Shown one piece after another: positions 36,138 to 47,214 of a stretch of DNA of 64,000 nucleotides. A program made the position numbers and the translations under genes. Source of the DNA: Podarcis raffonei (lineage: Eukaryota > Chordata > Lepidosauria > Squamata > Lacertidae); NCBI RefSeq assembly GCF_027172205.1, contig NC_070611.1, forward strand, positions 43,559,479-43,623,478. The letters are read 5' to 3'. The notes under the pieces were generated by a model, which saw only the letters and a list, made by a program, of their open reading frames with translations, was not told the DNA's origin and ran no database searches. How positions within the stretch are numbered: position 1 is the first letter of the stretch; every line of letters begins with the position of its first letter.

Positions 36138-36895
36138 ATTGGCGGGAAGCTTGAGACGTTAAGCTTCAAACCAGAAAAGCCCGCGCTCTGCCCTCTTCGG
36201 TTGCTGCAACCATCTTTTAGGAGGCGTGTAAGGCGGGAAGTTTGAGCGAGGCCCTTTCCGCTCCCGACTGCTTTCCTACTCCGTCCGAATCCGAGAGAAT
36301 TTCTGCTTGATCTTTCATTTTACTGCTGCAGCTTCCTCCAGTTCTTCGAAATAAAACCAAAAACCACCTTCGTACTCTGCTTTGTGTATGCTTAGTAATG
36401 CCTGAAACAAAACTAAATGCTCTTTCTTTCTGAATAAATAACGCTCTCTTACAGCTGATGCGGAAAGAACCTCAAGACACAGTCATGTTGGCACGGATGA
36501 GAAGATGTGATGGCTGTGCTGAGTCGGAGCTGCAGCGAAAAGGAAGCCTCCAAGTTGGCTTCCCTGCTGGCCATCTGCTCTTGGCAGTAACCACTGTGCC
36601 CACCGAGCTTTTCTGGTTCTTATAAATTTTTGTACTTCTACAAGTGTTCAGGTTTACTTGAGCCCACTGGTGCTTTGTGTGTGTGTGTGTGTGCACTGCT
36701 GTTTTAGCTACATGAAGACTTGCACTTGAATACTGTAATGAATTTTGTATTTATAAGCATGTATATGACACTGCATATTTCTGGAATTGCACTTGGCGGC
36801 TTGGTTAGCTCAAAGCTAGCTGTTGTCCTTCTGAGTATGAATGAGTGTGTGGTTTCTTGTGGTTCTCACAGCAAAAAATAAAATAAAAAATCCAC
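36138..36895 (+). ncRNA. Putative transcription unit, unassigned
   Basis: A CCAAT box in reverse (ATTGG, 36138-36142) overlaps an E2F-type GGCGGGAA (36141-36148), and a second GGCGGGAA lies at 36232-36239. GC-rich exon-like sequence follows. A splice-acceptor-like CTCTTACAG lies near 36453, followed by a 55-codon frame from the ATG near 36458. AATAAA signals lie near 36880. No homology was recognised. It could be a noncoding RNA or a small protein gene linked to the S-phase histone cluster. No matching donor was identified, so the splicing is uncertain. Confidence 0.3.
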
Positions 36896-37421
36896 TCAGT
36901 TCTCTTACATGGCACTTTCCCCTCTTTTGGGTTTTGTTCAGATCTCTGTTCAGATCCAGAAGTACTCATATGGCGTCTTTATAAATGAAAATACCACTTT
37001 TCACCTTTGCAACCATGTTCTTTTTTATTTATTAAAAAACACAGCATGCTTTATTTTCTATAAATATACCAAAGTGCTAGTTTTAGGGATATCTAGATGG
37101 ATCCCAGGGTGGTGTGCAATAATAACAGCAAAAGACAATAAAAACAGTTGGGAAGCTGCAATACGGGGGATATGTTGTGATTACCCTGTGATAAGCAACA
37201 GGCCATAGGCAGCTGCCAGCACCCACTATTTGATTCCCCCGCAGTGCTTCGGAAGTAGTGTTACTCCTAGGCATTCTGGGAAATAAAAATGGTCACGCCT
37301 GCTGTGGCTCTGCTGCCAGGGGATAACCACTGAGGGTCCCACCAGAGGGCATCTTGCCAGGGAGGGGCCCTCAATTCTAAAGTGGGTTCTGATAAGTAAA
37401 GGGTGCATTCTACAACTGGGC

Positions 37422-37547
37422 TAGCCAATGTGGTGCCCTCCAGATGTTGCCGAACTACAACTTCCACCATCCCTGGCCATTGGTCATGCTGGCTGGGGCG
37501 TCTGGGAGTTATAGTCCAACAACATCAGGAGGGCACCATGTTGCCTA
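37422..37547. mobile_element. Palindromic hAT-like MITE
   Basis: Inverted arms CAATGTGGTGCCCTCCAGAT and the complementary AGGAGGGCACCATGTTG at the other end. The centre carries the CCATTGGTCATGCTGGCTGG block seen in many squamate copies (also near 46.2 and 61.1 kb). Confidence 0.6.
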
Positions 37548-37549
37548 CA

Positions 37550-40010
37550 GTTGACACCTTGGAGGCATTTAGTAGCTTCAGGTTCCAGGCCTCTGCATGA
37601 CACTGAAACTGTGATCCATAACTGAAATTAAGGCCTGTTTCAATGTCTTCTCATTTTTGTACCTTGTAACTGCAGTTTGTGTGTGCGTGCATGTATGAAT
37701 AGTGTTAACCAGGCCAGAAGTTTGATATATTTCCCTGCATTATCACACCCTTATAAGTAAATTTATAAGCTGGGTGAGTGGCCGAGGGTATCATTTGGTG
37801 GGATGTGTCAGAAAACATCAAAGCAGCCTTGCAAAAGTCCTGATGCAATATGCTTCTCTCCTCACCCCACAGTCACCAAGCTGTTAGTGCATCCTTGCTA
37901 GTATCAAGCTGTCAGGAATAATCTTAAATGCACTCTAGAACCTAGGTGGGCAGTCTGTGTTGCAGGTCAAATGATGGATGGCTTGCGTTTTGCTGGATAC
38001 TTTGGAGAAGCACACACATTTTGTTATCAAAGCTAACAATTTGTAAACATTTGAAACACTCAGAGCGTCCCAATATCTTCAGCATTAAAAGGGAACTGAT
38101 GCACAATTTAAGATTATGAGACATTTAGGAAGTGCCACCTGTATATTATACTTCACTCAGGAATCACCTGCTGCATCAGGCAAGTGTTTGGATGTTGGCA
38201 CTTTATGCTTAGGAACATTGTGTGGAGTCAGAACAGAGATAACAGCCACCTGGGATTAGAAATGGAGGGCTAAGGAAAACTGCCAGTCGCTTGCAAGCTG
38301 AAAAAAATTCTATTCATGCTTCCCGATCAGTTAACCTTTCCTAATGATCCATAAAAATAAAGAATTTTGTGATTAACATCTAGTGCTCATATGATGTAGC
38401 TCAGCTCTCCTTAGACAGTTAGTGCCCAAGAAATTAAATAAATGTGGTGTTGCCTCCTTTGATCACAGAGCAAAGGGAACATCTTTTTTTTCTTTTTGCA
38501 AAGGGAACATCTGAGCCCTGCTTTGGTACTTCAGAATGCAACGGGGCAGCAATCTGAAATAAAGGAGCTGAAGTGGAGTGGGGGGGGGAGGGAAGCTCTC
38601 CTCTCAATATTTATGGAGACCAACCAAGTTGAAAGCCCATCTACCATCTCTTCCCTTGCCTCACTAATGAAACATTCTTTGTTAAGCCATGCCTACAGAA
38701 TGCGATTTGCTGCTGATCTTGATAACCACATGCCACAAGCAGAGTGCAGGAATGACCAAGATGTCCCTACACAACAGGTGCCTGCACCTGATTCTGCTTC
38801 AAAGGCTGTCCTTTGCCAATGAGCTAAGCCACACACCTGTCTCTTCCTTGTCTCATTAGTGGAGCTGGCTGGAGGCTTCTGTCAGCCTTTAGGCAAGAGT
38901 ATCTAGGGAGACTGAGATATTTGGGGGGGGGGGATTTTGCACACCCAAATTCCTTCCTTTTTTTGCAGTGCTGTGGGGTGAACCTATAAAACCAGGCCAG
39001 GCATCAGCTGGTGTTTGACCTGGACAAGCCCATAGAAGCAGCCATAGTCACCAACCTTTAAAAAAAGAAGAAGCACAAATTGGCTGAATTTTTCCATCCC
39101 GTAGTCATGTTTTTGAAAATATGTCCCATGTTTGAAAATGTAGTCCAATGTAGTTTGTTTCTGCCCTTGATCTCCTTTCTGTGGTGCAATGATTTTTGAG
39201 AGCTCTAGTTACCCCAGACATTATAAAATACTGTAATGAATTAGGAACTTTCAGTAGGGGAAATTGCAAGCTTCCAGAGCTGAAGGATGGTGGTTTCTAC
39301 AGCTTTTTGCTGTAGGGTCTCCTTCTGCACCACCAGCTTCTGCCCCTCCAGGCTATGCATAAAGCCTTCATAGATAATTCAAATTTTCCCAGTGCAGACT
39401 ACATTGATAGACTGGGCTACAAACTGGAAATCCATGATTTTGCCACCTTAGGCAGAATGGGACAAGGGCTTACCCATGCAAATTGGAAATGACGTCTAAA
39501 AACCCCAACAGTATCATGGAGCACTCTGAGGTGCCCAGAGATAGTTGGCATGGCAGATGTCCATTTAGCTGCGCTGTCCTAGGCAACTGCCTGGTCTACC
39601 TGTACATTAGGCCTTGAATCGTAAGTACGCACTATACCTTTAAAGAACATTCAAATCACATTCTTTCCCTCAGAGAATTCTGGGCACTGTAGTTTAACCC
39701 TCACAGAGTTACAATTCCCAGCAGCCCTTAACAAACTACAGAGTCCAGAATTCTTGAAAAGGGGAAAATGTGCTTCGAATGTGCTTTAAAGTTATTGTAT
39801 GTACACAGCCTGAAACATTTAAGTGGAACAAACTAACAGGCAGAATTACCCAGATCCTACCTTTTCATGATTTCTGTATGGGAGTAAAAATTGCAGCTAT
39901 TTTGAAATCTTTTGGTATAAACAGTATTAGGTTAAGTAAATTGACAACTTACATTTATGATATTGTTTGGTAGAATGCTATTTTATCATGACAACAAATG
40001 TAATTGAATT
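37550..40010. other. Intergenic, repeats only
   Basis: A further palindromic MITE-like block sits at about 39620-39815. The frame at 38496-38822 has no recognisable domain and no splice support. Confidence 0.4.
39620..39815. repeat. MITE-like palindromic repeat
   Basis: Inverted ends around CACTATACCTTTAAAG / CTTTAAAGTTATTGTA and interior GGGCACTGTAGTTTAA / TTAACAAACTACAGAG; same family as 151-262. Confidence 0.6.
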
Positions 40011-40017
40011 CAGTATG

Positions 40018-40019
40018 TC

Positions 40020-40065
<46 letters not shown>

Positions 40066-40150
40066 TATTTATATGCTGCCCACCTGACTGGATTGCCCCA
40101 GCCACTCTAGGTGGCTCCCAACAAAAATTAGTAAAAGCACAATACAACAC
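40018..40150 (-). mobile_element. L2/CR1-type LINE 3' tail
   Basis: An (AAT)n run at 40018-40066 is followed by the reverse complement of the tail block seen at 22.1 kb (GCCCCAGCCACTCTAGGTGG). Confidence 0.7.
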
Positions 40151-40628
40151 AATACACTAGAAACTTCCCTGAACTACTTCTGAGTAGACATGGTTAGTTA
40201 CGGTATCTAGTTTTCAGTTTTATGTGTACACCACAACTTTCTCCTATCCCCCTCCCCATCATATTCCGACAGCATAAGATGGATACCTGTTGTGTATGAA
40301 AGGTATGAATAATGTTTCATCTTTTGGAATTTGACTGCTATTTCTATGTTCTGGCTGGTCCTGTTAAGTCAGTCACACCACGGACCCATTATATCTTTAT
40401 CTTGCCAGATAAAAAGCAGTGCCCAAGAACTGCCCTACTGCTCAAAGCTTTCCCAGCTATAAGACAGCCTGGCTTGTGTGGGTACATTGGATTTCGAAGT
40501 TTTGAGGAACAGCCTGAGCACAAGGAGCAAAGTGGTTTATCTGAAAGGAATGGAGAAGGCCTCGGATGCTGAAGCAAAGATGCTGAGAACTCTGTAGAGT
40601 GTTCCAAAAAGCGGATAAAATAACAAAC

Positions 40629-43600
40629 ATGTTACGCAACTCTGCATTTCTGGTTATTGCTGCTTTGCATTGGCTCATAACACACAAACGTAAGTACAGT
40701 TTTGATTAAGTACTTTGGTAGACAGATTGACCCTAAACTGTTTGGGACATGTGGACTTTACTGGATCCAGCAAGGTTACTTGTGTTTGTATATTTGGGGC
40801 TAAAAAGTACTGCCAGGACCCAAAGAAGACAAATTGTGTTCCATATGTACACAATACCCCTAATTATATCATACCTTAGTACAGATTTTAATTGTAAGCC
40901 ACTTTGAGAGCCCACTGTGGCTGGAAAGCAGGATAGACATATGATCAGTAATAAAATAAATTGTTCAGCCTCACTCATCATGAGGATCCTGTTGACTGTA
41001 ATCCATGAAATATAAGTGATCAAATATATGTGATCAAAGACAAAATCACAGCCAGGGCCCAAGTGACAACGTAATGATATAAAAATGATGATTATTTAAA
41101 CATGAACAGCTATACATGTAAACATATGTGAGTATGCTTCATGACTTTCGTGAGCATGCACACTTCTTCAGATACCTGAAGTATCTAAAGAAGTGTGCGT
41201 GCACACGAAAGCTTATACCCAGAACAAACTTAGTTGGTCTCTAAGGTGCTACTGGACAATTTATTTATTTATTTTGACTGTGTCAGACCAGCACAGCTAC
41301 CTACCTGAATTGGTAATTGCTGTTCTTTTTTCCAGGCAGTGCTGGCAATGTTGCCATTGCAGATGCTTCAATAATCCCAGTTGGAGGTAAATCCTGAGTG
41401 TGGCTTATTTCAACCTAAACCCTTCCTTATCCCACTTGCCTGAGATGGCATATGTAATAATAATAATATTTTTGCTGTTGCTGCTGTTTGTTGGAATTTG
41501 TTGCCTGCCCTTCGCCACAAGGTCCTGATGTGGGATATACATTCATTCAACAAAATGGCATTAAAGCATCGCTTTAAACCACAAAAGGCGCAAAGATTAC
41601 TACAGGGCAAGAAGGTGGGGGACAGAACTATATGATCTTGTCTGCTCCCCAGAGGCTGAAGTAAGAGGTGTCTTTTTCTGGCTACAAAATATAAGAGAAG
41701 GAATAGAGGGAAATGATTCACTCTCAAATTATAAAACCAGGAGTCTTGCATGACTATTTGCATGGGTGGCGGCTGCAGACAAGTGCAGATGCCTGATTTT
41801 GGGAAATGCTAGGAAAACAGTGCTTCCTGATGTCTGCTGAAAGTAAAATGCTGTGTGTGGTTGTGCATGCAATAAGCCTCTTTTGGACTGCAGGCTACTA
41901 CTGTGTAAACTCGACAATTCTGTGATTCTATGTCTGATGTACAGACTCCTCCTGAGTTCACTGTGCACCCAGATGGTTGTGTGAATAGACCTTCAGAGTC
42001 ATTCATCAAAACCAAAATCAGATTCAAGTGCGTGAGAGAGGCAGCAAAATATCTCTTCACACAGTTGTATATGGTTAACATGTGAAACGCCACTAGCACA
42101 CTAGTATAAACTGATAGATTAGACAACTTGCATCAAAGATAAGTAAGTGGCTATTAGCATTGACAGCTAGATTTGTATCTTCTATATTGAGAGATAATAT
42201 ATTCAGAGATAATAAATCCTTTAAGTTGGAATTGCATAAGACTCATGATCTCATGGGTTGGAACCCCATGTTGGGTGAAAGAATCCTGCATTGCAGGGGG
42301 TTGGACTAGATGACTCCGGGGTCCCTTCCAGCTCTGCAATTCTATGCTTCTAAGTACCACATTCTGGGGACAAGAGAGAGTGTGGATATTGCCATCTCAC
42401 CCTTTTTTCTGAACTGCCACAGAGCATCCAGTTAGCCACTGTCAAAGACTGAATGGTGTTTTAAGTGAACCATTATCTGATCTGACTTCAGTTCGATATC
42501 CATGTGCTATTTGTGTTTTTGTTTTGGCAGTAAATAGATGTGTTTTTTCTCCACATCCCCTCCAGATCCTAACATTGCAGTGGGAAAAATGTCGTCCCAG
42601 TCGAGCACGTATGAAGAAAAGGGGAAGTCAAAAAAGGCCATAGATGGTTCACTGGCCAATAGTTATGCTAATGGAGACTGCACCCTGACGAGGAAGGATT
42701 TTGAGCCCTGGTGGATGGTAGATTTGAATTCAGCATTTCAGGTATCTGCTGTGGTGATCACAAACAGAGGAGACTGTTGCGAGTCAAGGATAAAAGGAGC
42801 GGAGATTCTCATTGGAGATTCGCCACAGAAGGGAGGCACGATGAATCCCAGGTATTTCTCTGCTGTTAACAAATGAATGGTGATGGAAAACCAATAAAGA
42901 TGACATGCAATATGATCTTACTTGGAAGTGAGTCCTGTAGGGTTCAGTGCAACCTACTTCCAATAAACTTTTCTTAGGATTGGAACCTTAGACCCAATCC
43001 TAAAAACATTTTTGTTGTGAGTAAGTCCCATAGATTTCACTGGAGCTTACTATTTATTGTTTGTTTTTATGCATTTAACACAATTTATATACCACCTGAT
43101 GTGCAATCACTTTATCAAAAAAACAAGACTTTCAAGCTGTTTGCAATGTTCTGAGAGTGAATCTGCTGTAGTTTTCGCTAGCAGGTTTGTTAATTATACA
43201 TAACTGAAAAAATAGACAGATCTGGAAGTCAGTTAGTCGTGTTGGTTTCCAGAGGACTTGGGGGATTTGGAATCTGCAGTATAAGACCATTTGTTCCTCA
43301 CTGATGATGTTGGCAGGGCTCAATCTGAAAAAAATGTACTACTAAAACATGAACATCCTAACCCTTTCAGTTAAATAAATGGAGAGGCTGCTTCTGGGTT
43401 TTAACATCTATTGCATCAGCCACTCTTGTAGTCGATCTGTATCTCCTGTCCTCTCCCTTTGGAGGGACGAGCCTGGAAGCTTGGACAATGATTGTGTCCC
43501 ATACATACACAATATCCCAAATTATATCATACCTTAGTAAAGATTTTAATTGTAAGCCACTTTGAGAGCCGACTGTGGCTGGAAAGCAGGATAGACATAT

Positions 43601-46600
43601 GATCAGTAATAAAATAAATTGTTCAGCCTCACTCATCATGAGGACTAATCCTGTTGACTGTAATCCATGAAATTGGTAGTTTCCAAAAGATATTCTGGAG
43701 GATGCTGTCATTGCATGGAAGCTTCCTAGGGGGTTTTCGGTGAGAAGTCTAGTAATGGTGAACACATCATCTAGATGGTGAACAACCAAGAGGTTGTGGA
43801 CTCTCCTTCCTTGGAGGTTTTTAAGCAAAGGTGGATGGCCATCTGTCAGGGATGCTTTAGTTGATATTCCTGCATTGCAGTGGGTTGACTTGAGGTCCCT
43901 TCCAGCTATGATTCTAGGAATCCTAACACCCCCAAGCAGCAGTTTCCTCATCACTGCTAGTCTCTCCCTGCATAATGCAGCTATAGGAAAGTGTTGAATA
44001 TGGTTTCCTTGTGTGTATGAATAATATGTGTATGAATGACATACAGAGTAAGATAGACCTGTTGTATTAACAGAGTAAGTATTCTAGAGCAAGGGCATCC
44101 AGTATAGTCCCCTCCAGATACTACGGACTCCAGCTCCCATTAGCCCTGGCAAGCATCATTGGCAATCAAGACTATAGAAGTTACAGTCCAATGACAGCTG
44201 GGAGGTACCACATTGCTGCAGAACATGCTGTAGAATTGTCTACATTTCTGCATAGTTGAGCTATGGCATCTCGATCACAATATGTAGTGATGACCACTGC
44301 TGCAGATGACTTTGAAAGGGGATTCAATCAATTCATGGAGGATAAGGCCATCAATTGCTACTAGCAATGAAGGCTGTATATTGCAACCGGCATCAGAGAC
44401 AGTATGTTGGGGAGTATGGTCAGGGGAGTGCTGCTACACTCATGTTCTGCTTGTGTTGTGGCTTTCCATAGGCAACTGGTTGGCCATTGTGAGAACAGGA
44501 TGCTAGAGTAGATAGGCCTTTGATCTGGTCCAGCAAGGCTCCTCTTAGGAAGTTTAACTGCAAAGAAATGATCGAGCAAAATGTTCTGTGTCTCTTGCTG
44601 ATATCATTGATCCTTTAGGCCTAAATATTGGTGGGGTTCCCATATTTCCATGTGCCATATCTCCACTGTGCTCTGAGTTCATGCCGCTGAGTAATGCTCT
44701 AGTTGCTTTGCAGGTGTGCTACAATCAACAGCATGGGGCGTGGGGAAACCATGTCCTTCACCTGTGCAGGGATGCAGGGCCAGTATGTGACCATTACAAT
44801 CCCGGGGAGATACGAGTTCCTCTCACTCTGTGAAGTGCAAGTTCTCGCACACCCATGGCTCCATGTGGGTGAGTAGATGGCCTCTGTTGTGGATTTGATG
44901 TGCACAGCAAAGGAACATGTTGCTCATGCGATGTGGGCGAACCAAATCACTGATTGTTAGAAAACCCCTATTATCACAACTCAGGTGAGAGAGGGCCTTC
45001 CTGCCTTTTCTAGAGCTGACCCATGAATAGATAATGTCAGTAGCTGCCAATGGGGCTGCATTGCTCTTCCATCTTCCCAACATTGTGTGTCACTACAACT
45101 TCTGGAGGGTGGGCAAGGCAGTGGGAGTTTGGCATGGTGTGAGAGGAGCAATGGAACCAATCCAACGCTCTAGCTGCTGCATGTATTTTGTACCCGCAAC
45201 ACATGACGTGCCTGCTGCCTTGCCTCCCCTCTTGGTAACAGGCAGGGAAAAGACAGCCGGGTAATATTCTATTCTATGTTAGTCCTATTCACCGTTGAAG
45301 TCAATAGACAGGACTAACTTAGGTTTCTTAATTTCAAAGGGTCTACTCTGACTAGGACTTTGTTGGACACAACCCCAGGAGAGCAACACAGTCCCACTGG
45401 CTGCTACTGGAGAACAGTATGTCTGTCGATGGGGAGTAGAAGCTTCTCCTGCCTCCACATCTACTCTTCTGCTGGAACTTCACCTCTCTCTTTCCGTTCC
45501 TGATGTATGACAACCCACAGTTTCGTCACATACATTTGGGTTGTTGTTTTTTTAAAAAGCAAATAATTTATTAAGTTCATACAACCCATACAAAATTTAA
45601 ACATCAAGCTCCTGTCAGGCATAATCTTCATTTTACTGAAACCTGCTCTTATATTTTCCCTGACATAATATGTTTCAGAACTTCATAGAGCTATGTAATC
45701 AATTCCCTGCCTTAAAATTTGCAACTCACCCTTTATGTATTGTGTTGCCAGGGTCCGCCCACTAATGACACTAATAACGTCTCTGAACCTCTCTCTCTCA
45801 GCTGTTAATTTTACAGCATTTAGCTGTTCTGATATCTTTCTTACTAAGTCTCTGTTATTATGTTTCTGATTAATTATCCAGGCTTTTGCATATAGTATTT
45901 TAGCTAGAGTTATAATATATATAACACTTGGTTTTGATCGCATACTCTTATATGGTCTTTTACATAATATTTTACATGAGGAGGTCCAATGAAACCTAGC
46001 AGTCCAATATTTCATGAAGGACTGTAATAACCATTTGCCTTATTTCACTTCCACCAAAGGTGAAAGTTTGGTTACATAACACTTGTGATTAATGTGAATA
46101 TTTTTCTCACCAGCGTCAGAAGCTCAGATATGTCATTTCTTTTGCAGTTCATGATGGTGGACGGAGCCCTGTGAGAGACAGTGAAACTGATTTAGGTAAG
46201 TTGCTCAGTTGTATGTTGGACTATGACTCCCATCGGCTCCAGCCAGCCTGACCAATGACCAAGGATGATGGGAGTTGTAGTTCAGAAGCATATGGAGCGC
46301 CACAAGTTCCCCACTGCTTTGCTGAACAGTGATTTCCTGTAGAAGTGCTAATGATGTTTTCCCTTCTAGGTCTGCAGGGCAGAGTTCTGAGTTTCCTTAA
46401 TGAATCGAAGGAGAGTTATGTTGTCATATCTCCACTGCAGCCTCTGAATGTCATGGAATTCACGCTCTGCATGAGGGTCTCAGTAGAGGATCTGAGCGAT
46501 CACAAAGTCATTCTCTTCTCCTACCGTTCTCAAAAGGACGAACTGAGGATCTTGCGTGAGGCAAAGGGCTGCTTTGGCTTACACATGGGAGGTCAGAGTG

Positions 46601-46974
46601 TGATGTTTGCCCTCCCTGATCTCAGCACTTTGGGAAGTCATATGTGTGTCACCTGGGAAGCTGAGTTTGGCCTCACCGCCTTTTGGATGAATGGGAAAAG
46701 GAGCGTCCGAAAAGTGCACAACGTAGGGCATATTGTTCAGTCGGGGGGCACTGCAATGCTTGGATGGGATCAGAGTGCACAAAATACATCCGAACAGCAG
46801 AAACGGCGTTTTGTGGGGGAAATAACGGATCTCTACATGTGGGATTATGTACTGAAATCTCAAGACATTCAAGATGTGTTCCAGGTCCACCAGTTTCCTA
46901 GAGGAAACATCTTTGACTGGAAAATGTTATCGTACAAGATTACGGGGAATGTGCTGGTATTACCTAAGGACTAA
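40629..46974 (+). CDS. Fucolectin (FTP)-pentraxin fusion lectin
   Basis: Six coding exons with GT/AG borders and compatible phases: 40629-40689, 41336-41386, 42566-42851, 44714-44868, 46148-46195, 46370-46974. They sum to 402 codons with no internal stop. Residues 1-20 form a signal peptide (hydrophobic FLVIAALHWLI). Residues 38-184 are an F-type lectin/FTP domain with the EPWWMVDL core and the ITNRGDCC...R signature. Residues 185-200 are a short linker exon. Residues 201-401 are a pentraxin domain with the HMCVTWEA signature (291-298) and the paired cysteines 234 and 293. The order FTP then pentraxin is that of Xenopus pentraxin fusion protein. It is probably a secreted oligomeric pattern-recognition lectin. 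In FTP, the fucose-contacting His of eel agglutinin is replaced by Leu78 while both Arg are kept. In the pentraxin part, the calcium-site residues are only partly conserved. A polyA signal lies at 47202-47207. Confidence 0.93.
40850..41030 (+). repeat. Third copy of an intron-3 repeat segment, in intron 1
   Basis: The block TTGTAAGCCACTTTGAGAGC through TCACTCATCATGAGGA also occurs at about 43550-43670 and 62760-62880. It resembles a SINE or LINE tail. Confidence 0.7.
41147..41209. repeat. Perfectly formed hairpin, 29-bp arms
   Basis: The left arm starts TTCGTGAGCATGCACACTTC (41147-41175). The right arm 41181-41209 is its complement with three mismatches, and the loop is CTGAA. A repeat body (AGTTGGTCTCTAAGGTGCTA) known from many vertebrate genomes follows. 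Confidence 0.85.
42255..42355 (+). mobile_element. CR1 LINE 3' end
   Basis: GTTGGACTAGATGACTCC, GTCCCTTCCAGCTCTG and AATTCTATGCTTCTA resemble the CR1 3' terminus with its ATTCTATG-type end. Similar tails lie near 41.9, 43.9, 60.5 and 63.1 kb. Confidence 0.75.
43305..44795 (+). repeat. Segmental duplication, copy A
   Basis: About 1.49 kb of intron 3 plus exon 4 of the fusion lectin gene. It is collinear with 62515-64000 and differs by a small percentage of substitutions and short indels by eye. The left breakpoint is at GATGTTGGCAGG. The right limit is beyond the window in copy B. Confidence 0.95.
45545..46090 (-). mobile_element. LINE (L1-like) ORF2 C-terminal fragment
   Basis: The minus-strand frame 45683-46015 (LAKILYAKAWIINQKHN, ISEQLNAVKLTAERERF) resembles the region after the zinc knuckle of L1 ORF2, as in the copy at 7.1 kb. 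An A-rich 3' end (T-run on plus near 45548) adjoins it. It lies in intron 4 of the fusion lectin gene. Confidence 0.6.
46205..46310. repeat. hAT-like MITE fragment
   Basis: Inverted GACTATGACTCCCATC / GATGGGAGTTGTAGTTC around a CCAGCCTGACCAATGACCAA centre, inside the intron before the pentraxin exon. Confidence 0.55.
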
Positions 46975-47214
46975 CACCCAAGGAGGATATGGGCATTATT
47001 AAGATATGCAGGAGATCTTTTGTCTTCCTCCTTTGCAAAAGAATAGACGAAAAGGGAAGGAGGGAAAGCACCACCTGAGATGTGGAAGTTCAGCTGGTGT
47101 CATTATTCACATTGCCTGTAATTATTCACATTGTAGGATTGTTGACTGCCGTATGAAAATTCTTTCGTACTGAAAATTGTTGAAGTAAATCATAAATTTT
47201 AAATAAAACAGCCC

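Noticed and set aside
43367-43954. A 195-codon minus-strand frame, with a near copy at 62577-62993 and a partial one at 40733-41062
   Set aside because: The shared protein-like text comes from a dispersed repeat inside the duplicated intron, not from a conserved gene.
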